Below, piece by piece: positions 54,738-64,000 of a stretch of DNA of 64,000 bases (position 1 is its first letter; each line of letters opens with the position of its first letter). The notes below the pieces were generated by a model that worked only from the letters and a program-made list of their open reading frames with translations, was not told where the DNA came from and made no database searches. The stretch is from positions 1 through 64,000 of the forward strand of contig JAXGGA010001648.1 in assembly GCA_038373865.1 (NCBI GenBank), given 5' to 3'. The position numbers and the translations under genes were made by a program. Source of the stretch: Uloborus plumipes (Eukaryota; Arthropoda; Arachnida; Araneae; Uloboridae).

Positions 54738-55215
54738 AGGACATAACACTTAATTAAATCATGTCGCACCCGAGTGGAGTTCGGTGTTTGATGTAAGATA
54801 GTTTCACTCGGACTCGGGGGGGGGGGGGGGCTCGGATTGAAACTTTCCGGGTTTCCTTAATTCATTATTGTACAACAAAACTTTAATAATAATTTCATTT
54901 ATTTATTTTTTTTTTGCAATTATCTATTGTTAGAAATATATTAGATAAATTAAAAGTAATTCGTTCCCCCCCCCCCCGAGCTTTTTAATTCCCAACTAAA
55001 AAGTTGTGATTTTCTGCATCGTTCATATTAGTGAGCTATCCCATTTGTAGTTTGGTCAATTAGAGGGGCCTCCGGATCAGGTTGCGCCTGGGGCCTCAAA
55101 ATCCCATGATCCGCCACTGCTGATGACCAGTATACAAAATATCTTTGGGGAAAAAAGTCAGGCATTAATGGGTTAATATTTTTTAAGTTTTCCGATAAGG
55201 ATCACAATATATTAT

Positions 55216-55436
55216 CCCATTAATGCCTAGCGTCCCTTTTTAGGGACGGTTCAAAAAGTGTCTGAATTGACCAAAAATGAACATTTCAACCAAATAATAG
55301 TGTTCAATTATTACTTTGGTATTGTTTCAATTCATTACTAACATATTGCAGCAGATAACCATTGTAAAGTGCATTCTGTAGCCTTGTAATCAGTATACAA
55401 AATATCTTTGGGAGAAAAATGCCAGGCATTAATGGG
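55216..55436. mobile_element. 221-bp miniature element with CCCATTAATGCC ends (piggyBac-like)
   Basis: The ends are CCCATTAATGCCTAGCG and GCCAGGCATTAATGGG, flanked by TTAT (55212-55215) and TTAA (55437-55440). A TTAA target and CCC termini fit piggyBac-type mobilisation; one flank has mutated. A truncated right end of a sister copy (CAGTATACAAAATATCTTTG ... GGCATTAATGGGTTAA) lies at 55129-55176, immediately outside the hAT-type element 51034-55119. Confidence 0.72.
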
Positions 55437-55670
55437 TTAAACAGAAATGTATTCATATCTGGAGATAGTTCTTTCAGTAAAAAGTGCTGCAATTGAATCT
55501 GAATGTTTTAATGTAAGGATGATATAAATGTTTTCTTAAAATGTGAACATTTTTGTCGTTTGAAAGGTTTTTGAAATAAGCAATAAAATTGACCCTGTTA
55601 CACTCCAACTTCGTGACAATTAGACACCTTTTTTGAGCTCCTGACTACGACAGGTCGGTATATTTGGTAA

Positions 55671-57602
55671 CAGGGTTGGCAGGATTTTGGACACTATTGT
55701 AAAAACCCTGGTTTCAACCAGTGGTTGGAAAAACTACATTTATTTTGTAGCGAACTACAACTACTTTGTTATAAATCTAGTTAACTACAACTACAACTAC
55801 TTTTTTTAAATGTAGCGACTACAAACTACTTTTGAATTGTAGTCGCTACTTCGCTAATTTTTAAAAATAAATAAATAAAAAGCATACATCGTTTGAGGTT
55901 CGACCAAAAAAATTCGAAAAGTGGTTTAAATAAATTAATTAACTCATTTAAATATAGAATAGAACTATAAATTGTCTTTGAATTTATTTGTTATTTCCCT
56001 TCCCCTCCCCCCCTTTTTTTTTGCTAAAATTTGTGCTTTTTAGATTGCTTTACAAGTTTTAAGAATATTCACCACAATAAACAATAAAGGATTCAAAAGT
56101 TGAAAAATTGAAAGAATTCAACCTTCAATTTTTTTTCTTGCCAGGAAATATTTAGGAACATGAAAATTATTTGAAGGAATATAAAAATTATGATGCCGAA
56201 TAAACCAATGACATCAAACAGATAGAATGTATTTCGCCAAATGATGTACCTAAGGATCAGCTCATGTTTTTATGTTTCTTATTTCTCATTGCGTTCACTG
56301 CTGTACTCGTGCAAGATTTGCACCAGTCAGAGTCAATTAAACCTTGTTTTGTTTCCTTCGTTCTTTTTTTTCATTTATTTATTTTTTTTTTTTAATTTAA
56401 AAGTAGTTTCCAGAAATCGCTACAAACGACTATTTTTTTTGTATCGCGCTACTCACTATTCTCCTTTTTTTTAAAAGTAGTACGCTACAGTACAAGCTAC
56501 TAAAAAATGTAGCTACTACAGTAGTTTCGCTACTTGTAGCGTGCTACTTCCGACCACTGGTTTCAACCATCCTGTCCAAAACTCTAGCGTACAAAACTAA
56601 ATTTTAGCAAAATTGTATTTTGTGAGCAAGTGTCAAACACAGAATAAAATTTACTAAAGAAATATTTTATTTATTAATTTAAAAAAGTAAGAATAAACTC
56701 ATTTATTGAATGTGAACATTCAAATATGTATTTAAAAATACACTAAAGTTATGCACATGATTCTAATCTAGTTATATAGGAATTGCAATTCTACACTAAA
56801 AATATCAACTACTAGTATTAGTACTCATAAGTTTAAGTAATTTTGTTTTTAGTAGTAGCCAAAATTTTTAAGAAGATATGAATATAAGAAGGGTTCTCAA
56901 AATATAGTGCAATTGATTTAAAAGCACTAAATGAGTTTGTCAACCGAAAAAAAAGCTTTATTGTAGTTTTTATTTCCTTGATTTACTGATGAAATAACTA
57001 TACAGCCATTTCATGCTCTAACGCTAAATAAACATAATTTTAAAAAATCACTAGTTTTGAAATATAATGCATATCAACAATCTACTATTACCCAATCTAG
57101 GATTTAAAGTTTTTTATTATTTAAACATCATGTAAAACAATATTTTACAGAAACCTTTAAAAAAAATAAACTATTTTTCCTCTTCAATATATTACGCATT
57201 TGAAAGCATTTTTTTTCCGGGAAAAAACACAATTGAAATTAGTTACTTAGGCAGTCTTGTAAATTTCTTTTCGCAACATTAACCAAATCTTACGTAAGGA
57301 AATTTAAAGTAGTAGTGTTATTGGCGAATGTACTTTTTTACTTAAAATATTAGTACTAATTTTTTCAATTTTAATATTTCTATTTCAGAGAAAAATATTA
57401 TAAAGCATTTATTAATTAAAACTAATTATAATATTTACATTTCTGTATTATAAATATTGCAGCAAATACATATTAATTTGATTAAATCCCCGTAGATTTA
57501 GCATACATTTGAACAGTTGAGGACACTTTTGAACAGTTTTGGATAGCAAAAGCCAACTGTCCTGTCCAAAACCAGTTTTGGACGTTTAAAACAGCGACCC
57601 TG
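55671..57602. mobile_element. hAT-type element of the CAGGGTTGG group, copy D
   Basis: The left end is CAGGGTTGGCAGGATTTTGG and the right end ...ACAGCGACCCTG. Flanks are TTTGGTAA (55663-55670) and CTTGGTAA (57603-57610), 7 of 8 identical. TTTTGGACA/TGTCCAAAAC motifs repeat near both ends, in the way TTTTTGACA does in copies A and B. The interior is very AT-rich. A second element (55719-56559) is inserted near its left end. Confidence 0.9.
55719..56559. mobile_element. hAT-type miniature element, TSD GTTTCAAC
   Basis: The ends are CAGTGGTTGGAA and TTCCGACCACTG. The TSD GTTTCAAC is identical at 55711-55718 and 56560-56567. Subterminal sequence is composed of TAGTAGC/GCTACTACA and ACTACAACTAC repeats on both sides (CTACAACTACTTTG; GTAGCGACTACAAACTAC). 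No coding sequence. It lies inside element D. Confidence 0.95.
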
Positions 57603-58436
57603 CTTGGTAACTTATCAAAATCTGCATTATCTCCATTATATTTTGTCACCACAGGTGTGTCAGGGTCATTCCATACCAAATCAACCAATAAAAAAAAAGT
57701 TTTTGAGGTCAATGTTTCAGATTGAAATAATTTTTTGTCTGTTCATTATACTTACCACCACGATGAAAAAGCTGAAGTTTCATAATTTTTTAACAATTTT
57801 TTCCTCAGTTATAATTTTTTTAAATTTTGGAAGCATCGTAAATTTTTCCCCACTCAGTAGTCTTTAAATAGCCGCAACTAAAAAACTATTTGACCTAGAG
57901 AGTTAAAACTGGTCTTGTTTTGTTCAGTATTTAATGAGGTTTCATAAAATATATAACATAACCTAGCTGCTAAAAAAATTTTTAAATTTTTTTTCAAAGA
58001 TTTTTTTTTGGAAAATTTGAAAAAATTCAAAATCGAAATTTTTAATTCTTTTGAAAAAAATATATGTTATTTAGCCTTCTATTATCCATATATGTGCCAA
58101 ATTTCATGATGGTAATTTTATGGTATCATGCTGGAAAAAAATATTTTCTCTTTCAAATTGCTTAAATTCTAGTCGTAAAAAGCGTTTGTTCTGTTTAAAA
58201 GTAACTCAAGTATACACAATGATTATGACATGAAAGAAAAACAAGTAGTTACAATTACAAGGATTTACAGCAAGTACAAGCAAAGTATTTAGAATTGAAA
58301 AAAAAAAAAAACCCTCAAATTTTTAGTTAAATTTGAAATTTTTAATTTAAAAAATTGACTTACTGAACCTTTTTAGAAATATTTTTAATTGCAAATTTAC
58401 TAGTTAACATAAGTTAACATATTATACAGGGTGTCC

Positions 58437-59077
58437 ATTCCAATCGTGGACCAATAGCTAATTTCTAAACCATTAGAGATAAGCATAGAGTTTATTTAGG
58501 AAAAAATCTCCAAATTACGAAAGGAATTTTGGGTCTATTCAATGTTTTTCAAAAAATCAAATTTTGAAAGAGTTACGAAATTTAAATTTTTATACAGCCC
58601 CCCAGTCCTATCAATCATATTTAGTAAAACATTCTTGACACTGTAACGTTTAAAACTAAAAAAAAATCACTCTTCTACCACAAAAATTGACCTAGTTATG
58701 ACGTTTTGAAAAATCAAGATTTTGAAGGATTTCGCATACGGTCCCTTAAGCGATCTCTCGATGCCGTCATGAAATAATGCAAAATTTTGATTTTTCAAAA
58801 CGTCATAACTCGGTCAATTTTTGTGGTAGAGGAGTGATTTTTTTTTAGTTTTAAACGTTACAGTGTCAAGAATGTTTTACTAAATATGATTGATAGGACT
58901 GAGGGGCTGTATAAAAATTTAAATTTCGTAACTCTTTCAAAATTTGATTTTTTGAAAAACATTGAATAGACCCAAAATTCCTTTCGTAATTTGGAGATTT
59001 TTTCCTAAATAAACTATATGCGTATCTCTAACGGTTTAGAAATTAGCTATTGGTCCACGATTGGAGTGGACACCCTG
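58437..59077. mobile_element. 641-bp palindromic TA-flanked element
   Basis: The ends are CAGGGTGTCCATTCCAATCG and CGATTGGAGTGGACACCCTG, flanked by TA at 58435-58436 and 59078-59079. The two halves are nearly perfect reverse complements around a ~55-bp centre (58735-58788) that contains CCCTTAAGCGATCTCTCGAT. No coding sequence. The TA target suggests Tc1/mariner-type mobilisation. It interrupts the long-TIR transposon. Confidence 0.95.
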
Positions 59078-59330
59078 TATATGATCAATGCATGTTGGTT
59101 CATTTTGATCTAAAAATTTAAAAAATGGAGAACATCTTTACATTAAACAAAATATTTTTATTGTACAACTATACAAAATGCCGCTTCTTGGCTAGCAAAC
59201 AAACAAAAATGCATAAAAAGTTTAATACTAATTTCTTTTAAATGAAGAAAACTGCTTGAATTAAATATAGTATATTTGAATCTTCTAGAATTCTGAATGT
59301 CAAATAAAATTGAATAAACTACTTTTCCTT

Positions 59331-59597
59331 TTATTCCTTGCAGCTGAATACTCGAATACTTTTGATAACTTGACCTTTTGGTAAGGGATGAATGACTGAA
59401 TAGAATCTGAGCGGCATCCAATCGCCAACCAGCCAATAGTCCGCTTGACTGTTATCGAGACTTGACTGTATATGGTTATCTGTTATACTTTGGGGGTTAG
59501 CTTTAGCAGCAAGTCTTTTTACCGTTCCACCGGCACCTTTAATATGTTCTGTAGCATAAAAATGCCATTCAGCCTCAATTCTATCGAAATGATCCTT
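59331..59597 (-). pseudogene. Transposase-like remnant, part 2
   Basis: The minus strand reads DHFDRIEAEWHFYATEHIKG, then GAGGTVKRLAAKA, then ADYWLVGDWMPLRFYSVIH and a stop. The pattern (AEWHF.AT.H.KG..GG.VKRLA.KA) is one I associate with a widespread uncharacterised arthropod/cnidarian protein type, probably a transposase; the family name is not certain. It lies downstream of the DFAE segment on the same strand and between the long TIRs, consistent with the element's own gene. Confidence 0.6.
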
Positions 59598-59690
59598 ATA
59601 ACAGCAAAAGTTTAGATAAAATTACGGTTTTGGTAGTGAGCTGCTCAGCCATCTGAGAAGTAAAACAGTTTCTTCAAATTAAGCATAATA

Positions 59691-59950
59691 TCACGTAAAA
59701 ATTCTGTCATTGTTTTCTGAAAAACTTAAAAAAGTGTACAAAGCAGTCTGAAATGAATTCAAGACTCTTGTACGGTACAGCCTGATTTCGTTGTGTGATC
59801 TTTGTTGTAATACCCAACAATTGGGTGCAAGGTAGCCATACTCTTGTGCGAAATCTTGCAAAATAAACAAGTAGCTTTCCGCAAAGTCACATGTTACTAC
59901 AGCTTCATTTTCTCCCAATGCTGACTTCTTTCCAGAAAAAAACTCATGTA
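59691..59950 (-). pseudogene. Transposase-like remnant, part 1 (DFAE motif)
   Basis: The minus strand reads FFSGKKSALGENEAVVTCDF then AESYLFILQDFAQEYGYLAP. The DFAE.Y.F..QD signature is shared with the same uncharacterised protein type as part 2 and looks like a catalytic-core acidic motif. Downstream sequence is frame-shifted and truncated. Decayed. Confidence 0.6.
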
Positions 59951-60766
59951 TTTTTTAATGTACTAAATTTTAAATGCTCTATTTTTTGTGGAGCACTAAC
60001 TCCCAAGAAATGAGACTCCCTTGAACAGAAAAAGGACCCACTATAAACTCCATAAATATGTTAAAGGTAATCTTTCAATTTATTAAATATCTAAAGGCGA
60101 TCTCCCCCCCCCCTGCCATGCACAGTAGGGAGGGGACAATCCCTCTGATCAAGCTAATATGAATGAAGATATTAAAAGTAGAAATATTTTTCCCAAGAGT
60201 ATCACCTTGTTTTTTTTTCATGCTGTAATCATGGTGCATACTTGAATTACTTTTTAACAGAACAAATGATAGAAATAAAGCAATTTGAAAGAGAAAATAT
60301 TTATTTCACCATGATACCATTAGATTACCATCATGAAATTTTTCATATATGTTGCTAACAGAAGGAATAAATGTTGCTAAAAACTTTTTTCAAAGAAATA
60401 AAAAATTTCGATTTTACATTTTTATTAATCAAAATTTTGTAAAAAACTGTTAAACAAAATTTTTTAGCAGCTAGGTCATGTTATATATTTTATGAAATCT
60501 CATTAAATACTGAACAAAACAAGACTAATTGTAATTTTGAAGGTCAAATAGTTTTTTAATTAGGGCTACTTAAAGGTTTCTAAGTAATGCAAAATTTGTG
60601 ATTTTGTCAAAATTTTACAAATTTTTAACTCGGAAACAAATGCATAAAAAAATCCAAAACTTTGTTTTTTCGACCTGTTCTATTAATACTTTATTTGAGC
60701 CAAAAATGAGCAAAATCTGAAGACATGAAGTTTTGACCATTGGTTGATTTGACATGGAATTACACG

Positions 60767-63700
60767 TCAGCAGAACTAGCTTAATGTATATGGTAAAGAG
60801 GGGTGGCTCATATATAGGCACTGCGGAACTGCAGCACCCCAACTTTTTGCTTATATAATGTGGTTATTAACTCATTTATATTTTCTAGAGATAATTCATT
60901 TATATCGTGAAAAATTAAACATTCTCTGATCATTTAAAAAACACTATAGGCAAGCATCACTAGATGTCGCTAAAAAATTCAGAACTGCGCTTTTCGCAGA
61001 GCCATGTTTTGCGTAAATGGCCGCCTTGGCTCTTGGCGGTCTTTGTTATGTGACTGTGGGACAAATTCAAAATCTCAAATTTTTTTCAGCTCTGGGTGAG
61101 AAAGTTTCTATTAAAAGAACAGGCTGTCCTTTACGGGATATTAAAATATCTCAGCCAGACATCAGCAAAAAAAAAAAAATGTATTATTTTTTTTCTTTTA
61201 AATTTCCGATTTCTAAAACAAAGCGAGGTCTTGTACGACATTCCGATTGAATAAACTTTGGTGTTAACCCAGACCGAAGCATCATTTTAGAATCTCTGGT
61301 AAAGCTCTGCAACAATGAAAAATCCGACCCAAAATCCCGGTTCGTCTGTAAAGTGACTGCTTCGACCACTTGTGATGTCAGCAACAATGACCAAGCCCTG
61401 ACTGAACGTTTTTTTTTTAAACAAAAGAAAGAAGTCAGAGTTTAGAAAAAAAAAGGAATTCGTCAACGTTTTCGACCTTGCTCTTTCAGAAAAATATATT
61501 TTTGAAAATCTGAAACATCCTCTCTTGATCACTGTTGAGGTCTTTGTTCATTTCGCCTACACTACATATCGAAAATGTCGAGAAGAATTTTCGGGCTTTG
61601 AAACAAAAAAAAAAAAAAACCTCTACCTGTAGCCATAATTTAGGTATGTTTGAACTTGAGGTTACAGCACACTCATTACTTCAACTTACGAGCCGCGACT
61701 GATGGTACATGAATTCAGTTCATACATAAGTTTCAGGATGCATTTATTGCCTCCTTTTGGCTGTTTAATCTTCTTTACTGAAAAGTCATTAGAGCTCTCA
61801 TTTCAAAAATCACTGTGAGCGAAACAAACTAAGTATTCAAATCATTTTCTGCTCTGAAAATGTTATCGATTTCTGAACTTCAAAGTAAATAAATTAATAC
61901 AATGAAAATTAAAAAGTCGCTTGCATATCGTCGCGCCTGTATATTTAATTTTCGAATGCCCTGAACCTTCATTTAAATGAATCACGAGCATGCCGCCACT
62001 GATCATGACCGTACTTATGATCCATTAAAGAGTCACTGTATAATCAACATACATATAAAGAAATTTTTTGAAGGAAAATCAAAACTTACTTGCTTTGATG
62101 AACACCTTAAGATTTCGAACAAATGAAACGTTCACGGCCAACACACAATCAGTTTGTAAAAAGAATATCATTAAACTACATAATTCTTACATTTCATATT
62201 ACTAGAGGAATGTAATGAAAATTTTCAAGCTCAAGTCTTCATCAATAGTCGCATTTACTTAACGTCGAAATCGTTTTTAAATTCATTTCTTTTTGTTCCC
62301 ACTGTCGTAAACAAAGCTCTCTCTTGACGGTTTCAGCTAAGGGAGATATTTGGTAAAGCGAACGAAGTATAAGGAGGAAACACCTAGTTTAAGCTGAAGA
62401 GGAGAAGCCTTCCGAAGGAATCTCTTTTCTTTTCTACAACTCCGATTTCTTAGTATAATGTAATATACTTTGCTTTTGTTGTGTGAAAGTTTGAGTTTGA
62501 AAACATTCTGTTGTTTCTAGCCAAAGCATCCAAGCACGAATTCCAAAGATACATTTCAAATCATTTTTCTTCAAAGCAGGAAGTTTGCTGTAAGTAAGAA
62601 TTGCAAAACATTTTTACAAAGATAACTTATGATAATAGTCTGATTCTCGCCTCGTTTGTCTTCATTTCAATCAAAAGAAGTGACGCCATTTTAATTGTTT
62701 CCTTGCCCTTGCATGAAACTAGTAATCGTGGATATTTTAGGATCATTTTTGGGTTTATTTCACAGTATGGTTTTAAATTTGTGTGAGTGTTCAAAGCTGT
62801 ATGTCGTATTAAATCGAAAAATTGGTCTAACGTCTATGTTGTGGAACTGTATAGTATAAAATCGTAATAAACTCACAAATGAATTATTTTTCAGTGAGTT
62901 TTTACTTGAAATGGGAGAAATAAAAGGAGTATTTAGTCACCCACTTACTTTTTCAGTTTAAAAGATGGATTTATGTTTGTGTTCTGAATTCCGAAATATG
63001 AGCCAGCAGAAAAAAAAGTTTCATTTTCAGTGTTTTAAACAAACACACATCAATAAATGCTTTTATTTCCAGATTTTATACACCATGTGTTATCATCAAC
63101 TTATAGAGTATCTTTCTATCTTTCTTTGTTTCTATGTATGTCATGCTTCTTTCTCCTGAACGCCAGTGAACTGAAAGTCGAAGCAGATACCGATAGATTA
63201 GTAATTTTTCAGGCTTTATTAGTTTAATTTACATAATCATACGATTTTAATTTACAAAGATATCAATTAATAAGTAGTCAAATTTAAAGCGATTTGTCCT
63301 AAATGATTAAATATGAAATCCATTGTTACAAAATGTGGTTGCTATGAAATACAAATAATAATGATAACGCAAATTTTGAATGAAGGCTTAACTAAATCAA
63401 ACATGAAACTCATTAGCGGGCCCACGTACGTAGTGCTTTATCGCGCTAGCTACTTGGAATTTTTTGAACTATAACTTAGTTGAAAAGTCATTTACTTACA
63501 TTAAAAACTGAGGATAATCTATGTCTGCTTCTTCCCTTGAGCGAGCTGAACTTGGTGAAACTTCCCTCACTATTTTGAAAGCGCGAAACATCTCAATAAT
63601 TCGAATGATATTTTGATGCAAGAAAAAAGTAAAAGTGTGAAGCTGAAGCGCCTTTAGCGAGCCTTCTTGGCGACAAGTAATTTGTTGAAACTTTCTTTAC

Positions 63701-64000
63701 TACTTTAAAGGCGCAAAGCGCCCGTGCAACGCCTGGTCACGCACCAAGCTGCTTGGGGCATTAGCGGGCCACATGCGTAGTATGTCTTGAAATCTTATGA
63801 ACATTAAATAATATCAAGTAATATAGCATCAGAATGCGGTAAAAGTTGGGGGGGGGGGGACAAAATGCATCAACATGCCGAAGGAAGCTAATATAGCTGC
63901 CCTGGCAGCTAGTAGTTATAAAAAAGAATTAAATCTCAAAGAAATAGTTCCATATAAATAGCAATTAAAAAATGCCGTACCCTACCAGTGCTGTTGGATT
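60767..64000. repeat. Right arm of the large inverted duplication, runs off the window
   Basis: Reverse complement of 5256-8714 with small differences. It lacks the 176-bp element present in the left arm. It contains a G12 run at 63848-63859, microsatellite-like TATCTTTCTATC near 63110, and the GGCGCAAAGCGCC block near 63710. The arm continues beyond 64000, so the full duplication length is unknown. Confidence 0.93.

Larger units (their letters stand above)
51034..55119. mobile_element. 4.1-kb hAT-type element, TSD CTGATGAC
   Basis: The ends are CAGTAGCGGAT and ATCCGCCACTG. The TSD CTGATGAC is identical at 51026-51033 and 55120-55127. GGGGCCTC/GAGGCCCC-type sequence marks both subterminal regions (GAGCCTGGGGCTTC; GCGCCTGGGGCCTC). 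The interior holds a ~590-bp tandem duplication (about 51110-51690 and 51710-52250), the dispersed repeat copy at 53912-54298 and a 100-bp miniature element at 54638-54737. A 116-codon frame at 52468-52818 (MSACKRLFGPSRSP ...) has no recognised domain. No transposase core is visible. Confidence 0.94.
57660..60766. mobile_element. Long-TIR DNA transposon with decayed transposase
   Basis: About 550 bp at each end (57660-58180 and 60255-60766) are inverse copies: ATTCCATACCAAATCAACCA versus TGGTTGATTTGACATGGAAT; CTTGTTTTGTTCAGTATTTA; TAACATAACCTAGCTGCTAA; TTTTCTCTTTCAAATTGCTT. Between them lie minus-strand protein remnants and a palindromic insertion (58437-59077). It interrupts the right arm of the large inverted duplication. 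The left arm lacks it, which brackets the insertion site between CACACCTGTGGT and AGCTAGTTCTG. The exact TSD is blurred (a short TCAG-like repeat). Confidence 0.88.

Overview
The window is eukaryotic, AT-rich, intron-bearing DNA. C2H2 zinc-finger genes, Tc1-type and hAT-type transposons and the overall repeat style fit an arthropod, perhaps a chelicerate, but nothing here fixes the species. I see no operons, bacterial genes, CRISPR array, rRNA or intact retroelement pol gene. Recognisable host coding sequence is scarce: two C2H2 zinc-finger genes, at 28.3-29.4 kb (+) and 47.5-48.5 kb (-), each frameshifted near its 3' end, and what look like the last two exons of an unidentified plus-strand gene (35470-35528 and 38100-38160, with a poly(A) signal at 39857). 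Almost everything else is transposable-element DNA. Many elements can be delimited to the base because their terminal inverted repeats (TIRs) and target-site duplications (TSDs) are still readable.

Layout. 1-2240 is a foldback repeat broken by a hAT-type element. 2227-2630 is a dispersed repeat with a second copy at 53.9 kb. 3012-4137 is a hAT-type element. 5256-8730 is the left arm of a large inverted duplication whose right arm fills 60767-64000 and runs off the window. 8731-10718 is a TIR element at the inner edge of the left arm. 10745-12683 is a decayed hAT transposase gene. 12.9-14.6 kb and 24.1-25.9 kb are direct paralogous segments, each hit independently by the same hAT-type miniature element. 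17.3-20.2 kb is half of a foldback element with tandemly repeated arms, split by a 1.57-kb palindrome. 30.9-31.7 kb is an element with two tandem arrays and a tRNA-like sequence between them. 32.8-35.4 kb is another large foldback. 35620-37042 is a hairpin made of two inverted halves of a Tc1 transposase. 41.4-46.6 kb is a four-level nest of elements. 51.0-55.1 kb is a 4.1-kb hAT-type element. 55.7-57.6 kb is a two-level nest. 57.66-60.77 kb is a long-TIR DNA transposon with transposase remnants, split by a palindromic miniature element.

The main result is the insertion history that can be read inside one window. The two arms of the inverted duplication, and the two direct paralogous segments, act as filled/empty-site pairs. 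They show precise insertions with TA or 8-bp target duplications and let several insertions be ordered in time. All calls come from reading the sequence by eye; no alignment or database search was run.
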